A stretch of 64,000 nucleotides of DNA from Salsuginibacillus kocurii DSM 18087 (lineage in GTDB: Bacteria; Bacillota; Bacilli; Bacillales; Marinococcaceae), in the NCBI RefSeq assembly GCF_000377705.1, contig NZ_KB898623.1, positions 310,001-374,000 on the forward strand, written 5' to 3'. Below, piece by piece: positions 1 through 8,649 of this stretch. Positions within the stretch are counted from its first letter, which is position 1; the number at the start of each line of letters is the position of its first letter. Position numbers and translations under genes: made by a program. Under the pieces are notes generated by a model. The model did not search any database and was not told the origin of the DNA. It saw only the letters and a program-made list of their open reading frames with translations.

Positions 1-287
1 AATGAACAAAAAAACAAACCTATATGCTGAGCTGGGCCGGCCAATACAACGCATAATTCCTCATGAAAGGGCTTCGTCCCCGTTTCATCTGTTTCAAATA
101 CACCTCCAAAAGGAAGGAGCTCAATTCTACGTATGCGCCAGCCAAACCAATGGGCAGCTGCCACATGCCCTAATTCATGAACAGTTACAATAGCTACAAC
201 CATCAGCACTTCATAAAAAAAGCCTGTGACAGTACCTACCCCCATCACAAGCCAAAACAAAGGATGAATCTTCACCTTTCTAAGCAA
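1..287 (-). CDS. spoIVFB: SpoIVFB, sporulation intramembrane metalloprotease (3' end beyond window)
   Basis: Membrane-embedded zinc protease of the site-2 protease (M50) family that releases sigma-K from pro-sigma-K in the mother cell. I translated the minus strand by eye: the frame gives a segment KIHPLFWLVMG, a hydrophobic helix, then the zinc motif HELGH near residue 42, followed by ELLPFGG and LAGPAQH, all typical of the family. Only about 95 N-terminal codons are present; the rest lies left of position 1. The start is probably TTG at 287, eight bases after the spoIVFA stop; a GTG at 275 is the alternative. It is translationally close to spoIVFA, whose product holds it inactive. Identity is firm; the start is uncertain. 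Confidence 0.92.
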   Translation of the reverse strand, partial: MLRKVKIHPLFWLVMGVGTVTGFFYEVLMVVAIVTVHELGHVAAAHWFGWRIRRIELLPFGGVFETDETGTKPFHEELCVVLAGPAQHIGLFFCS

Positions 288-294
288 AGAGGGC

Positions 295-1068
295 TCAGTC
301 AAAACTCATCACTTCCATTGGATCGACATATTCGTCATCTTTTTCCACAGCCAGTGAATAAACATCGTCCTGATCATTTACTTCCCCAATGGGTTGACCA
401 GCCTCAACATGATCATACAAACGTACGGACTCTTCACTTAAATAACCGTACCATGACTCATGGCCATCTGGATGCTGTATAGCAACCGCCCTGTCCCATT
501 CTTCATGGGTACCGACATGAATAACGAATCCTCCAGTCACCGAATGAACAACGTTATCGTTTATCGGCTGGAGCAGTACGCCCGTCCCATTTTCATCAAA
601 TTCTTCTAATACTGAGGTTGAAACATGCTCAGACACAGGCACACTTTCTAATTCTTCTTCAGGGACCCCTGGTGTTTCGGATGGTTCAGGAAAAAATGCC
701 AATGGTGAGCCAAACCTTTCCTCGTACCAATGAGATACTGCCGCGAATTGAAAATGTTCTGTCATTGCTTCTTCAACCGTTGCTTGTGTACTTTGAAGTG
801 CTGGATGTGTTGATTGAAAAAGCATTCCCATTAATAAGAATAGCAAAAGTGATGATAACCATTGCAGGAGAAACCGTTGTTTAAAACGGACTGAATATGA
901 ATCTTGATCTGATTCTGCTTCACGCCACGCGTAAAATTCAGGTTCATGAGATGGCATTTCATCATGGTTGGGTTGATACCCCCAGCCACTTGGGGCTTTA
1001 ACTCTTTTTGTATCGGCTTTTCTACGGCGGTTTTTCAACTCTTTTTTTATTCTGCGACGTTGATCCAT
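295..1068 (-). CDS. spoIVFA: SpoIVFA, inhibitor/anchor of the SpoIVFB protease
   Basis: Stage IV sporulation membrane protein that holds SpoIVFB and BofA in the outer forespore membrane and is cleared when the SpoIVB signal arrives. The protein has a very basic N-terminus (RRRIKKELKNRRRK), one membrane segment around residues 70-90 (WLSSLLLFLLMGMLF) and a C-terminal degenerate M23/LytM-like domain (GGFVIHVGTHEEW ... GQPIGEVND). The first ATG at 1074 abuts a GGAGGG, so the second ATG at 1068, six bases from that site, is the better start and gives 257 residues. spoIVFB follows immediately, as in other Bacillaceae. Unlike in B. subtilis (from memory) it is not directly followed upstream by minD; three extra transcription units lie between. 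Confidence 0.9.
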   Translation of the reverse strand: MDQRRRIKKELKNRRRKADTKRVKAPSGWGYQPNHDEMPSHEPEFYAWREAESDQDSYSVRFKQRFLLQWLSSLLLFLLMGMLFQSTHPALQSTQATVEEAMTEHFQFAAVSHWYEERFGSPLAFFPEPSETPGVPEEELESVPVSEHVSTSVLEEFDENGTGVLLQPINDNVVHSVTGGFVIHVGTHEEWDRAVAIQHPDGHESWYGYLSEESVRLYDHVEAGQPIGEVNDQDDVYSLAVEKDDEYVDPMEVMSFD

Positions 1069-1174
1069 CTTCATCCCTCCGTAACAACCATAAGGAAGGT
1101 TGTCCTGTTACGAAGATCTGTATGCGGATGAATTCTCACCTATTCCTACAATTATAATTTCCAGTCTTTACTTA

Positions 1175-1537
1175 TCAACTCTTGCCTTCTTGACTGGCCT
1201 CAGAAGAGCTAAAATAGAAATGAGTATGGCGACCACAGCCAGGATTAAAAGCAGCTCGGCAATTAAGGCATTGATAGTTTGAACTTAGATAACTTTCAAA
1301 AGTCATTAACTGGCCACAATGCCCGCACAGGACAGAGGGCTCATGCTTCCTGCTGGCTGGCCAAGGCTCAAAAGCAGCTACAACTAGCTCCTGATGACAT
1401 TGATGACACGCATAAAAAACCTCACAACAAATACATTTTAGAGCAACAATATCTAAAGAAGTGGCATAATGCGCACAACGTGATTCTTGGTCAAGGTTCA
1501 CCCCGCATACTATTTGGCCATGAAGGTTCCTTTCCAT
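1175..1537 (-). CDS. CHY-type zinc finger protein
   Basis: A 120-residue protein with many paired Cys and His residues. It has the CAHY signature near residue 21, then CICC, CHQCHQE, LCGHCG and CLNC pairs, matching the compact bacterial CHY zinc-finger proteins that bind several zinc ions. The molecular role of these bacterial members is not established. The start ATG at 1537 has a clear AGGAGAG six bases upstream. It sits alone on the minus strand between spoIVFA and a divergent plus-strand channel gene, in a spot where B. subtilis (from memory) has no gene, so it is an accessory insertion in an otherwise conserved block. Confidence 0.85.
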   Translation of the reverse strand: MERNLHGQIVCGVNLDQESRCAHYATSLDIVALKCICCEVFYACHQCHQELVVAAFEPWPASRKHEPSVLCGHCGQLMTFESYLSSNYQCLNCRAAFNPGCGRHTHFYFSSSEASQEGKS

Positions 1538-1664
1538 CTCTATCTCTCCTTTTTTAATTTCACTCGCTTTTACAGTTTATATTGCCCAACTTTTTTGCTA
1601 GGTTAATAATATATTTTCATTGGTAACCGATAAAGCTTCAAATAGCAAGCTTCTCCAACGATAA

Positions 1665-1928
1665 CGTTATTCTACTATAGAAGTTCCCTCTGAGATAAGG
1701 CTAGTTGCTAAAAGATTGGTGGTTGATAATGAAGAGCGATAGGAATGCTGCGACATCTGTAGCAAGTTAAATCATATTTTTGCAGCTCACTTATTAATTA
1801 AACAGAATATGAACAGGGCATTAAATGTTAAACTAGGAGAGGGGGTAGGAATAGCGAATAGGGCCCCCTTAATACTCGGTAAAGCAATACGAGCCCTTAT
1901 TAACGGCCAATCATCATTGTGGAAGTAA
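1665..1928 (+). pseudogene. Possible gene remnant with one in-frame TAG, unrecognised
   Basis: By hand translation the plus strand is open from 1665 for 25 codons, has a TAG at 1740-1742, and stays open in the same frame for 61 more codons to a TAA at 1926-1928. The downstream part reads plausibly as protein (ECCDICSKLNH near its start; LGEGVGIANRAPLILGKAIR near its end). No ATG, GTG or TTG with a ribosome site opens this downstream part; the only in-frame ATG (1809) gives 39 residues without a Shine-Dalgarno. I do not recognise the family. It may be a decayed gene, or chance. It fills most of the gap between the CHY gene and the channel gene. Confidence 0.35.
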
Positions 1929-1934
1929 GTATAA

Positions 1935-1968
1935 AAGTTGTACTTTATATCTAAACCATATACAACTT
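1935..1968. repeat. 8-bp inverted repeat ahead of the TRIC-type gene
   Basis: AAGTTGTA at 1935-1942 is matched exactly by TACAACTT at 1961-1968 with an 18-base loop, followed by a short T-rich stretch. It lies about 95 bases before the channel start. It could be an operator, a leader hairpin, or a weak terminator of the remnant frame just upstream. Nothing else was seen in 1538-2061 apart from the possible remnant. Confidence 0.3.
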
Positions 1969-2061
1969 GAATTTTTTCTACATTTACTTATTACGGACTC
2001 TTCATTAACAAGGGGGAGTACTTGAGACAACAAAGTGAATTCATTTGTGGGAGTTGGCTGC

Positions 2062-2685
2062 ATGACTTGGGATATTTTAAATATGGTTGGGACGATTGCT
2101 TTTGCATTAAGTGGTGTTATCGTCGCAATGGAAGAAGATTATGATTTAATGGGTGTATATATTTTAGGGTTTGTGACTGCATTTGGAGGAGGAGCAATCC
2201 GAAATTTACTAATCGGGGTTCCTGTCTCGGCCTTATGGGAACAAGGTGATCTATTTACGATTGCTTTTATTGTGATGACGGTTGCTTTTATTATTCCGAG
2301 CCTCTGGTATAAACATTGGCAGAAATGGGGCATCTTTTTTGATGCAATTGGATTAGCAGCCTTTGCCGTGCAAGGAGCAATCTTTGCTACAGATATGGGC
2401 CACCCGTTCAGCGCGGCAATCGCTGCTGCTGCTTTGACCGGAACGGGTGGAGGTATGGTTCGAGATGTTCTGGCGGGGAGAAGACCAATGTTTTTACGAC
2501 AAGAGATTTATATTGCCTGGGCCATGTTGGCTGGATTAATTATAGGTCTTGGCATTGTTACATCAACGCTTGGTTATCTAGTGTTGGTAGTTATGATTGT
2601 AGCACTTAGAATGGCCTCTGTGTATTTTGGCTGGCGCCTGCCTTATCGCTCACTCAATAAGAAAGAAAAAAAGCGTGAGGCGTAA
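2062..2685 (+). CDS. TRIC/UPF0126-family cation channel protein
   Basis: Integral membrane protein of the trimeric intracellular cation channel family (formerly UPF0126, PF03458), which in bacteria forms a homotrimeric potassium-type channel. The two internal repeats are visible: the first contains FGGGAIRNLLIG, the second GTGGGMVRDVLAG, each within a run of three helices, plus a seventh helix near the C-terminus before a basic KKEKKREA tail. The first repeat has RN where RD is usual. The ATG at 2062 is preceded by GGGAG about nine bases away; the GTG at 2035 has no well-placed ribosome site. It stands alone on the plus strand. Confidence 0.85.
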   Translation: MTWDILNMVGTIAFALSGVIVAMEEDYDLMGVYILGFVTAFGGGAIRNLLIGVPVSALWEQGDLFTIAFIVMTVAFIIPSLWYKHWQKWGIFFDAIGLAAFAVQGAIFATDMGHPFSAAIAAAALTGTGGGMVRDVLAGRRPMFLRQEIYIAWAMLAGLIIGLGIVTSTLGYLVLVVMIVALRMASVYFGWRLPYRSLNKKEKKREA

Positions 2686-2723
2686 GCCTATATGCAACAT
2701 AAAATAAATGTATTCTTATCACT

Positions 2724-2771
2724 ACCTGGCAGGAAAATGTATCAGTTTGAGCCCGCTTTATCCTGCTAGGT
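2724..2771 (+). terminator. Imperfect hairpin after the TRIC-type gene
   Basis: ACCTGGCAGGA (2724-2734) pairs with TCCTGCTAGGT (2761-2771) with one mismatch and a 26-base loop, followed by a short T-rich stretch. It lies 38 bases after the stop codon. The long loop makes this a moderate call. Confidence 0.4.
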
Positions 2772-2832
2772 TTCTTATTAATAATTTTTAATAAAAAGAA
2801 GAGAACCCTTTTATCATTAAGGTCCTCCCCTG

Positions 2833-3012
2833 TTAGAAACGATCCTCCTTCCCGCTACGTTTTCGCCCTCTTCGCACCCGTGCTTTTTCATATATTAGTG
2901 TCATGTCCGTAGTATATTTTCTAAGGTATTCATGATTGTCCGTCTCTTTTGTTTTAGTTTTTAATTCCTCAATTCTCTTTTTTTCTTCTGGTGTATAAAA
3001 GTTGTCTACCAC
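2833..3012 (-). CDS. Small charged hypothetical protein
   Basis: A hydrophilic protein of about 59 residues, rich in Lys, Arg and Glu, with NFYTPEEKKRIEELK near the start and a strongly basic end (RVRRGRKRSGK). No family recognised. The frame extends upstream to a TTG at 3123, but the best start is GTG at 3012, which is preceded by AAGGTGGTGAG at normal distance; an ATG at 3060 has no ribosome site. A sigma-A-like promoter and a cre-like sequence precede it. It is likely helical and may bind nucleic acid, but that is only suggested by charge. Confidence 0.55.
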   Translation of the reverse strand: MVDNFYTPEEKKRIEELKTKTKETDNHEYLRKYTTDMTLIYEKARVRRGRKRSGKEDRF

Positions 3013-3077
3013 TTTTCTCACCACCTTTTTTGATTCGTTAGACCTCACCTTGCTTTTCATTTTGAAAAAACACAAAA

Positions 3078-3132
3078 TTAAAGCGCTTACATTCTCGTCT
3101 GCACTATACCATATCTGGACCAAAAACGTAAA
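3078..3132 (-). promoter_or_regulatory. Promoter with cre-like operator for the small charged protein
   Basis: On the minus strand TTTACG (3132-3127) and TATAGT (3108-3103) are 18 bases apart, a reasonable sigma-A promoter. About four bases past the predicted transcription start lies ATGTAAGCGCTTTAA (3092-3078), which fits 14 of 15 positions of the CcpA cre consensus. This position would suit roadblock repression by CcpA. The leader to the GTG start is about 85 bases. Confidence 0.5.
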
Positions 3133-3233
3133 TTATCTTTACTTCTAGTTGCCAAAAGCGTTCGCTTTATACTATGGTCCTCCTCCTTAGAGGGGGAGCG
3201 TGCAAGAACTCAATTTCTGCCTGCATGACAAAA

Positions 3234-3254
3234 CCTCACCCTTTTAGGATGAGG
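3234..3254 (-). terminator. Terminator after minD
   Basis: An 8-bp stem CCTCATCC / GGGTGAGG (one G-U pair on the minus strand) with a 5-base loop and TTTT, 15 bases after the minD stop. The plus strand also has a T-run, so it may work both ways. Confidence 0.7.
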
Positions 3255-3268
3255 CTTTTTATTTATTC

Positions 3269-4072
3269 TTATGCTTTTGCTTTTAACCCAATTAACTGTT
3301 TTAACTTATCCACGAAGGAGGGACGTTCTTCTAAGTTCATTAGCGGAACAGATTCGCCCAAAATACGTCTGGCAATATTACGGTATGCAAGTCCAGGCTT
3401 CGTGTCTGGCTGCATCGCAATCGGCTCTCCTTTTTGGGCGGCTTTTAAAACATGTTCATCGTCCACTACCATTCCAAGTAAATCTATAGCTAATGTAGAA
3501 ACAACATCATCTACATCAAGGGCATCTTCATAACTGCGGTGTGGGCCTAACACTCGATTTACGACAAGTCGTGGTGATAATAGATCCTCTTGTTCAAGCA
3601 AACCAATGATTCGATCAGCATCTCTTACAGCCGAATTATCAGGGGTGGTAACCACAATTGCGGCATCAGCCCCGGCAACTGCATTTTTGTATCCTTGTTC
3701 AATTCCAGCAGGACAATCGATTAAAAGATAATCATAATGAGGACGTAACTCTTGAACCAGTGCTTGCATCTGTTCTGGAGTCACCGCTGATTTATCAGTT
3801 GTTTGAGCAGCCGGCAACAAATGCAAACATTCAAACCGCTTGTCTTTTACCAATGCTTGTTGTACTTTGCAACGTCCTTCTGCAGCATCAACTAGATCAT
3901 AAATAATGCGGTTCTCCAGCCCCATTACAACATCAAGGTTCCTAAGCCCAATGTCGGTATCAAGCAAGCAAACGTGCTTTCCCTGCAAGGCAAGAGCTGT
4001 ACCAATATTGGCAGTTGTGGTTGTTTTTCCAACTCCACCTTTTCCGGATGTGATTACGATAGCTTCTCCCAC
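3269..4072 (-). CDS. minD: MinD, septum-site ATPase
   Basis: Membrane-associated ATPase that recruits MinC to the poles and so confines FtsZ ring formation to mid-cell. The deviant Walker A GKGGVGKTT is at residues 10-18, the switch DTDIGLRNLD follows, and the C-terminus carries the amphipathic membrane-targeting helix (FVDKLKQLIGLKAKA). Length 267 residues is normal. It lies 38 bases after minC and ends just before a terminator, so it closes the mreBCD-minCD cluster. In B. subtilis the polar partner is DivIVA rather than MinE, and no minE is seen here. Confidence 0.97.
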   Translation of the reverse strand: MGEAIVITSGKGGVGKTTTTANIGTALALQGKHVCLLDTDIGLRNLDVVMGLENRIIYDLVDAAEGRCKVQQALVKDKRFECLHLLPAAQTTDKSAVTPEQMQALVQELRPHYDYLLIDCPAGIEQGYKNAVAGADAAIVVTTPDNSAVRDADRIIGLLEQEDLLSPRLVVNRVLGPHRSYEDALDVDDVVSTLAIDLLGMVVDDEHVLKAAQKGEPIAMQPDTKPGLAYRNIARRILGESVPLMNLEERPSFVDKLKQLIGLKAKA

Positions 4073-4110
4073 TGCAAATCCTCCTTCCTGCCGTGTTAAG
4101 CGCAGCAGCT

Positions 4111-4782
4111 TTAGCTGTGTACGTGCATTCCTCTGATCTTCTCAAACGTAATTTCATTTCTCTCCCCAGATATGTACGCATAGAGCAAATCGTTTCTGGA
4201 TTCTACCTGTATTTTGTTACCTGCTTCCGGTGCTAAATAAATTGTATCATGAATCATCAATTGTGCTGGTTCCATAACAGCTGCTGCTACGACAGCATCT
4301 CTCCGCCCATTCACTCCAGCTTTTGCATTTCCTTGGAGCGTACCTAACACATATATACTTCCTGTGGCTTCCACCGTGCCGCCAGGATTCACATCTCCTA
4401 TGACTAAAAGGTCACCTCGCGCCTGCAGGACTTGGCCTGAGCGTACAAGCCTGGCCATCCCTGTAAACTGAGCTTCTTCCTGCGCCTCTTTCGCTTCTTG
4501 CCAGGTCGTAACCTCACTTAATACATTAGCTACATGAATGCCTTCATGACGTTCAATCAGCTCAATGAGTGATTCTTTTTCCTCGCGATGAACATAGCGA
4601 TACCCAAGGTCTACATTGACGTGAACATCAGGTCCATCTCCTGTAGGCATATGTTCTTCTGTCATTTTTTCTTCTAATTCCTTCATTAGTTCCTGAAGGC
4701 TGCACCGATCATCGAGATGTACTGTCAGGCCGGCTTTTGTTCCTTTGATTGTTACTAACTGCTTTGATTGGTCCGTGCGCAT
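4111..4782 (-). CDS. minC: MinC, division-site inhibitor
   Basis: Inhibitor of FtsZ polymerisation that works with MinD. About 223 residues with an N-terminal domain (VTIKGTKAGLTVHLDD) and a C-terminal beta-helix domain containing VRSGQVLQARGDLLVIGDVN and GTVEATGSIYVLG, the usual MinC_C pattern. The frame starts at a GTG at 4791, but the ATG at 4782 is better placed behind GGTGAGG. It is followed by minD after a 38-base gap, and a 137-base gap separates it from mreD, room for an internal promoter that I could not pin down. Confidence 0.95.
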   Translation of the reverse strand: MRTDQSKQLVTIKGTKAGLTVHLDDRCSLQELMKELEEKMTEEHMPTGDGPDVHVNVDLGYRYVHREEKESLIELIERHEGIHVANVLSEVTTWQEAKEAQEEAQFTGMARLVRSGQVLQARGDLLVIGDVNPGGTVEATGSIYVLGTLQGNAKAGVNGRRDAVVAAAVMEPAQLMIHDTIYLAPEAGNKIQVESRNDLLYAYISGERNEITFEKIRGMHVHS

Positions 4783-4919
4783 CGACCTCACCTCACCGGC
4801 ACAAAAATCATTTCTATCTTTTGAATCAAGACTTTTACACTTCTATAAGCCGACTACTTTACTTTATTCGAGATTAAAACACATTCTCCTGCAATTTCCC
4901 TCATCTGTTTTACTCAGCT

Positions 4920-5438
4920 TCAAACTGAATTTGTACCTTCTCTTTGTAGTAATACTTTCATTAAATTACGGACAGGGTAAACAATAAGCAAGGCAAACCC
5001 TCCATTAATAAGGAGCGAAGGAACAAGCCTGGACTGGAAAAAAACATCCCCCTCCATCGTAGTTACCCCAACGACAGAGTAAAGCCCATATACCAGGGTT
5101 TCAAAAGCAGCAAAAGCAACAATAGCAATCACGACAATATAAAGCATGCTTTGTTTAATGACAGGTAAAGAAATTGAAAACAAATATGCAATAAACGTGC
5201 AGGTAAACATGTAAATCCCTAAAACATCTGTAAATACCACATCATATAACAAACCGAGACCAAGTCCATAAACCGCAGCAATTAAAGGGCCGCGAAAGAT
5301 GCCAATCATTACTAGCAATACCATCGCCAACCTTGGTATAAATTGCAACGGCTGGTCTGGACTTACGAAGGTTTGAAACCAGATGCTCTCCACCAGAAAG
5401 AGAACGAAGACAAGAATTGGCGGTAGATAACGACTCAC
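4920..5438 (-). CDS. mreD: MreD, rod-shape membrane protein
   Basis: A 172-residue polytopic membrane protein of the elongasome that with MreC and MreB directs lateral wall synthesis. Five hydrophobic helices are visible, starting LPPILVFVLFLVESIWF, with the family-typical IFRGPLIAAVYGLGLGLLYD in the middle. Its ATG overlaps the mreC stop by four bases (ATGA at 5435-5438), indicating translational coupling. Length and context are normal for the family. Confidence 0.93.
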   Translation of the reverse strand: MSRYLPPILVFVLFLVESIWFQTFVSPDQPLQFIPRLAMVLLVMIGIFRGPLIAAVYGLGLGLLYDVVFTDVLGIYMFTCTFIAYLFSISLPVIKQSMLYIVVIAIVAFAAFETLVYGLYSVVGVTTMEGDVFFQSRLVPSLLINGGFALLIVYPVRNLMKVLLQREGTNSV

Positions 5439-6382
5439 TGGCCTTCACCCTCTGGCAATTCGTCTTCAACCGGCTCGTCGACTCCCTCTTCGATCTCCTC
5501 AACCAAATCATCTTCTAACTCTTCTTCAATATCCTCTTCAAGTGAATCTGTCGTCCGTTCAATGACACGGACTTGTTCAATGTTATAAAAATCGGCTACA
5601 GGTTCTACGAGCGCATTCATGGTGAGACCGTATTCATCAGGCTCTACATCTTTTACTTCACCTATAGCAAGACTCCGTGGGAAGATACCGCCTAAGCCAG
5701 AAGTACTTACAAGCTGTCCTTCTTCAATTTCTGCTTCAGATTCAATCTTACGTAGTTGGAGAGCCTCATGTTCATTATTCCAGCCTTCTAGAAACGCATA
5801 AACTGGTTCATCATCGGTATGAACCATCGCGGACACCCGATTAGTCCGGTCATCATCTGATAACAATTGCACGGTCGAAGTGAATTGAGAAACATGTTGT
5901 ACTTTCCCGATCAAACCTTGCGGAGTTACAACTGCCATATCCCGTTCAATTCCATGTTCACTTCCCTGATTAATTCCTATCGTTTCATTCCATTGATCAG
6001 GTGAACGATGTATAACGAGCGCTTCTCTCATAACATAATCAGATAAGCTATCCTCTGCATCAAGCATTTGTTGCAGGGTTTCATTTTCTTGTCGCAGCGT
6101 TTCTCTCTCAGAAGCAACGGAGGCGTATTCTTCTAACCGTGACTTTAATATTTGATTTTCTTCATAGACATTGCGTATATCTCTTACATCATCGACAATA
6201 CCAGACACAAAATAAGCTGGACGCTGAAGGATGCTTTGTCCTACGCCAACCGTATCACGCACAAATTGTTCTGGCCAGGTAATCGTTTCTCGCTCTCTCA
6301 TTGAAAAACCGACCAAGGCAACCAGGATAATAATGCCGACCATTAAGACAATTAAACGCTTATTTGAAAAAAAATGAGGCAT
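5435..6382 (-). CDS. mreC: MreC, rod-shape scaffold protein
   Basis: Bitopic membrane protein that forms an extracellular scaffold for the elongation machinery. An N-terminal membrane helix at residues 9-27 (LIVLMVGIIILVALVGF) is followed by a coiled coil at about 65-110 and the beta-barrel MreC core (GLIGKVQHVS ... VSTSGLGGIFPRSLAIGEV). The last 35 residues are extremely acidic, mostly Glu and Asp, an extension beyond the usual core that is notable. 315 residues. Stop overlaps mreD start. Confidence 0.95.
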   Translation of the reverse strand: MPHFFSNKRLIVLMVGIIILVALVGFSMRERETITWPEQFVRDTVGVGQSILQRPAYFVSGIVDDVRDIRNVYEENQILKSRLEEYASVASERETLRQENETLQQMLDAEDSLSDYVMREALVIHRSPDQWNETIGINQGSEHGIERDMAVVTPQGLIGKVQHVSQFTSTVQLLSDDDRTNRVSAMVHTDDEPVYAFLEGWNNEHEALQLRKIESEAEIEEGQLVSTSGLGGIFPRSLAIGEVKDVEPDEYGLTMNALVEPVADFYNIEQVRVIERTTDSLEEDIEEELEDDLVEEIEEGVDEPVEDELPEGEGQ

Positions 6383-6514
6383 AGCTCCCCACCTAATCCT
6401 AAATTAATTTCTTGTATTTCACTTTTTACATTGTACTAAATTTAATTGTAGTTACACAAAAGATTGCACTTAGTTTGCTGCGGTAGTTCTGCAAACAAAC
6501 AAGATAAGCAGAAA

Positions 6515-6536
6515 CCGGAAAGACTAGGCTTTCCGG
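6515..6536 (-). terminator. Hairpin between mreB and mreC
   Basis: CCGGAAAG (6515-6522) and CTTTCCGG (6529-6536) form a perfect 8-bp stem with a 6-base loop. T-runs follow on both strands, stronger on plus. On the minus strand it lies 23 bases after the mreB stop and could reduce read-through into mreCD. Confidence 0.6.
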
Positions 6537-6558
6537 GCTTTTCTTATACTTATTTAAT

Positions 6559-7593
6559 CTATCGGTTTGATCGTGAAGTAATTCCGGCCCTTGAACGGAA
6601 AAGGTGTAGATTTTCAAGCGCTCTACCAGTACCGAGTGCTACACAGTCCAACGGTTCTTCCGCCACTAAAACGGGCATGTTTGTCTCTTCGGCCAGCACT
6701 TCATCCAATCCATGCAGCAGAGCACCTCCACCGGTAATTACAATACCTCGGTCCATGATATCTGCGGCAAGCTCTGGAGGTGTTTGTTCAAGTGTTGTCT
6801 TAACCATTTCTACGATTTGTCTAACCGTATCAGCTAAAGCAGCAGCAACCTCTTGTGCCTCAATCGTTAACGTTTTTGGAAGTCCGGTTACTAAGTCCCG
6901 TCCCCGTATCTCCATGCTTTCGACACCTTCGTAATCACCAGCTGAGCCAATTTCCACTTTCAAGGCTTCTGCCGTCCGTTCCCCAATCATCAGATTGTAG
7001 GACTTTTTAATGTATTGAATAATGGATTCATCCATTTCATCTCCAGCCACACGAATTGATTCACTTGTAACAATACCTCCAAGTGAAATAATTGCTACTT
7101 CCGTCGTGCCGCCACCAACATCAACAATCATACTTCCTGTTGGTTCCCAGACAGGCAAATCTGCCCCAATTGCTGCTGCAAATGGTTCTTCAATCGTATA
7201 CGCTTCTCTTGCTCCCGCCTGTTTCGTTGCATCTTCTACCGCCCGTTTTTCAACGGCCGTAATACCAGAAGGCACACAAACCATAACATTCGGTTTACGC
7301 GTGAAAACACTGCGCGAGCGCTGGGCCTGATTGATAAAGTATTTCATCATGGTGGCCGTAGTATCAAAGTCGGCAATCACTCCATCTTTCATTGGCCGTA
7401 CAGCTACAATGTTGCCTGGCGTTCGTCCTATCATGTTTTTAGCATCATTACCGACTGCTTCAATTGTATTAGAATCTGTACGCTTTGCCACTACTGACGG
7501 CTCACGCACTATTACTCCTTTTCCCTTTACGTACACAAGTGTATTTGCTGTCCCTAAATCGATCCCTAAATCTTTAGAAAAACCACCAAACAT
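6559..7593 (-). CDS. mreB: MreB, actin-like cell-shape protein
   Basis: Actin-family ATPase forming membrane-bound filaments that orient wall synthesis. 344 residues, normal length. It starts [21 protein letters not shown], with the phosphate-1 motif DLGTANT near residue 12, phosphate-2 region [18 protein letters not shown] near 160, and the adenosine motif ITGGGALL near 290. A hairpin separates it from mreC, so mreB may be expressed more strongly than mreCD. A 326-base gap upstream holds a likely promoter. Confidence 0.97.
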   Translation of the reverse strand: MFGGFSKDLGIDLGTANTLVYVKGKGVIVREPSVVAKRTDSNTIEAVGNDAKNMIGRTPGNIVAVRPMKDGVIADFDTTATMMKYFINQAQRSRSVFTRKPNVMVCVPSGITAVEKRAVEDATKQAGAREAYTIEEPFAAAIGADLPVWEPTGSMIVDVGGGTTEVAIISLGGIVTSESIRVAGDEMDESIIQYIKKSYNLMIGERTAEALKVEIGSAGDYEGVESMEIRGRDLVTGLPKTLTIEAQEVAAALADTVRQIVEMVKTTLEQTPPELAADIMDRGIVITGGGALLHGLDEVLAEETNMPVLVAEEPLDCVALGTGRALENLHLFRSRAGITSRSNR

Positions 7594-7919
7594 CTATGTA
7601 GCTCCCTTCATGAAACGCAATCAATGTCTATTAAGCTTCTCATCAATTATCCATACTTTTGCTTCCAACTATCAAAGATAGTGAATTCCTTCACTTGAAA
7701 AAGAAAAGATCCACCTAGCACATCGGAAAATGTGGGGAGGAAAAGTATTCGAATCATTGATGTTTCTTGCTTAGCCGCCCTTTATTATACTGAAAATAAA
7801 TCTAAAAACATAGCCTTTCATAGACGTTTCACAAATTTACATCAATTGTCGCACCACTGGAAATATTTCTTTGACATTGTGGGAAATGAGGTCCAGATCA
7901 TTAATTATTAAAAAGAGCA
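7594..7919 (-). promoter_or_regulatory. mreB upstream gap with a TATAAT element
   Basis: No gene seen. On the minus strand a perfect TATAAT lies at 7789-7784, but no good -35 box is found 16-18 bases upstream, so only half a promoter is supported. It lies about 190 bases ahead of the mreB start. Confidence 0.35.
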
Positions 7920-8621
7920 TTAGGTCATATAACCAGCTTCTTTTAAACTAGTGAACGTTTTATCACCAATGATGACGTGGTCAAGAATATCGATTCCTAA
8001 CAAGCGGCCGCAATCAACGAGTCTGTTCGTTACTTCAATGTCTTCACGACTAGGAGAAGGATCGCCGGAAGGGTGGTTATGCAGGCATATAAGCGAGGCA
8101 GCTGATCGACGGAGCGCTTCTTTAAAAACCTCTCTAGGATGGACAATACTGGCATTGAGGCTGCCGATGAACAGCGTTTCACGGTGGATAACTTGATTTT
8201 TGGTATCTAAACAAAGTGAAACGAAATGCTCTTGTCGTAAAAAACGCATCTCATCCATTACATAATTAGATACATCCTCTGGAGAACGAATAACATAAGG
8301 ATCACTATTTTGATAGGTATGAATCCGACGGCCTAATTCAAGTGCTGCTCGAAGTTCGACTGCTTTGGCAAAGCCGATGCCTTTAATGCGCTGTAATTCT
8401 TCGAGGGTAGCCTCTTGAAACAGCTTCAAGCCGTCAAACTGAATTAACACCCGTTGTGCCAGCGTAAGAACAGATTCATTTTTGCTTCCTGTTCGGAGCA
8501 AGATCGCTAAAAGTTCTTGATTGGACAACCGCTCAGGCCCAACTTGTTGCATCCGTTCGCGCGGGCGTTCCATATCTGGCACCTCACGAAAAAGCAGAGG
8601 GTTTGGATTAGTCTTTGACAT
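7920..8621 (-). CDS. radC: RadC family protein (JAMM/MPN+ domain)
   Basis: A 233-residue RadC/YsxA homologue. The N-terminal part has a helix-hairpin-helix-like segment (ELQRIKGIGFAKAVEL, near residue 75) and the C-terminal part the JAMM metal site HNHPSGDPSPSREDIEVT, His-x-His plus Ser and Asp, near residue 180. Despite the name, the family's role in DNA repair is unproven; in Bacillus it lies between mreB and maf exactly as here. Confidence 0.92.
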   Translation of the reverse strand: MSKTNPNPLLFREVPDMERPRERMQQVGPERLSNQELLAILLRTGSKNESVLTLAQRVLIQFDGLKLFQEATLEELQRIKGIGFAKAVELRAALELGRRIHTYQNSDPYVIRSPEDVSNYVMDEMRFLRQEHFVSLCLDTKNQVIHRETLFIGSLNASIVHPREVFKEALRRSAASLICLHNHPSGDPSPSREDIEVTNRLVDCGRLLGIDILDHVIIGDKTFTSLKEAGYMT

Positions 8622-8649
8622 TGCTTATCCTCCAATCGACAATCAGCTG

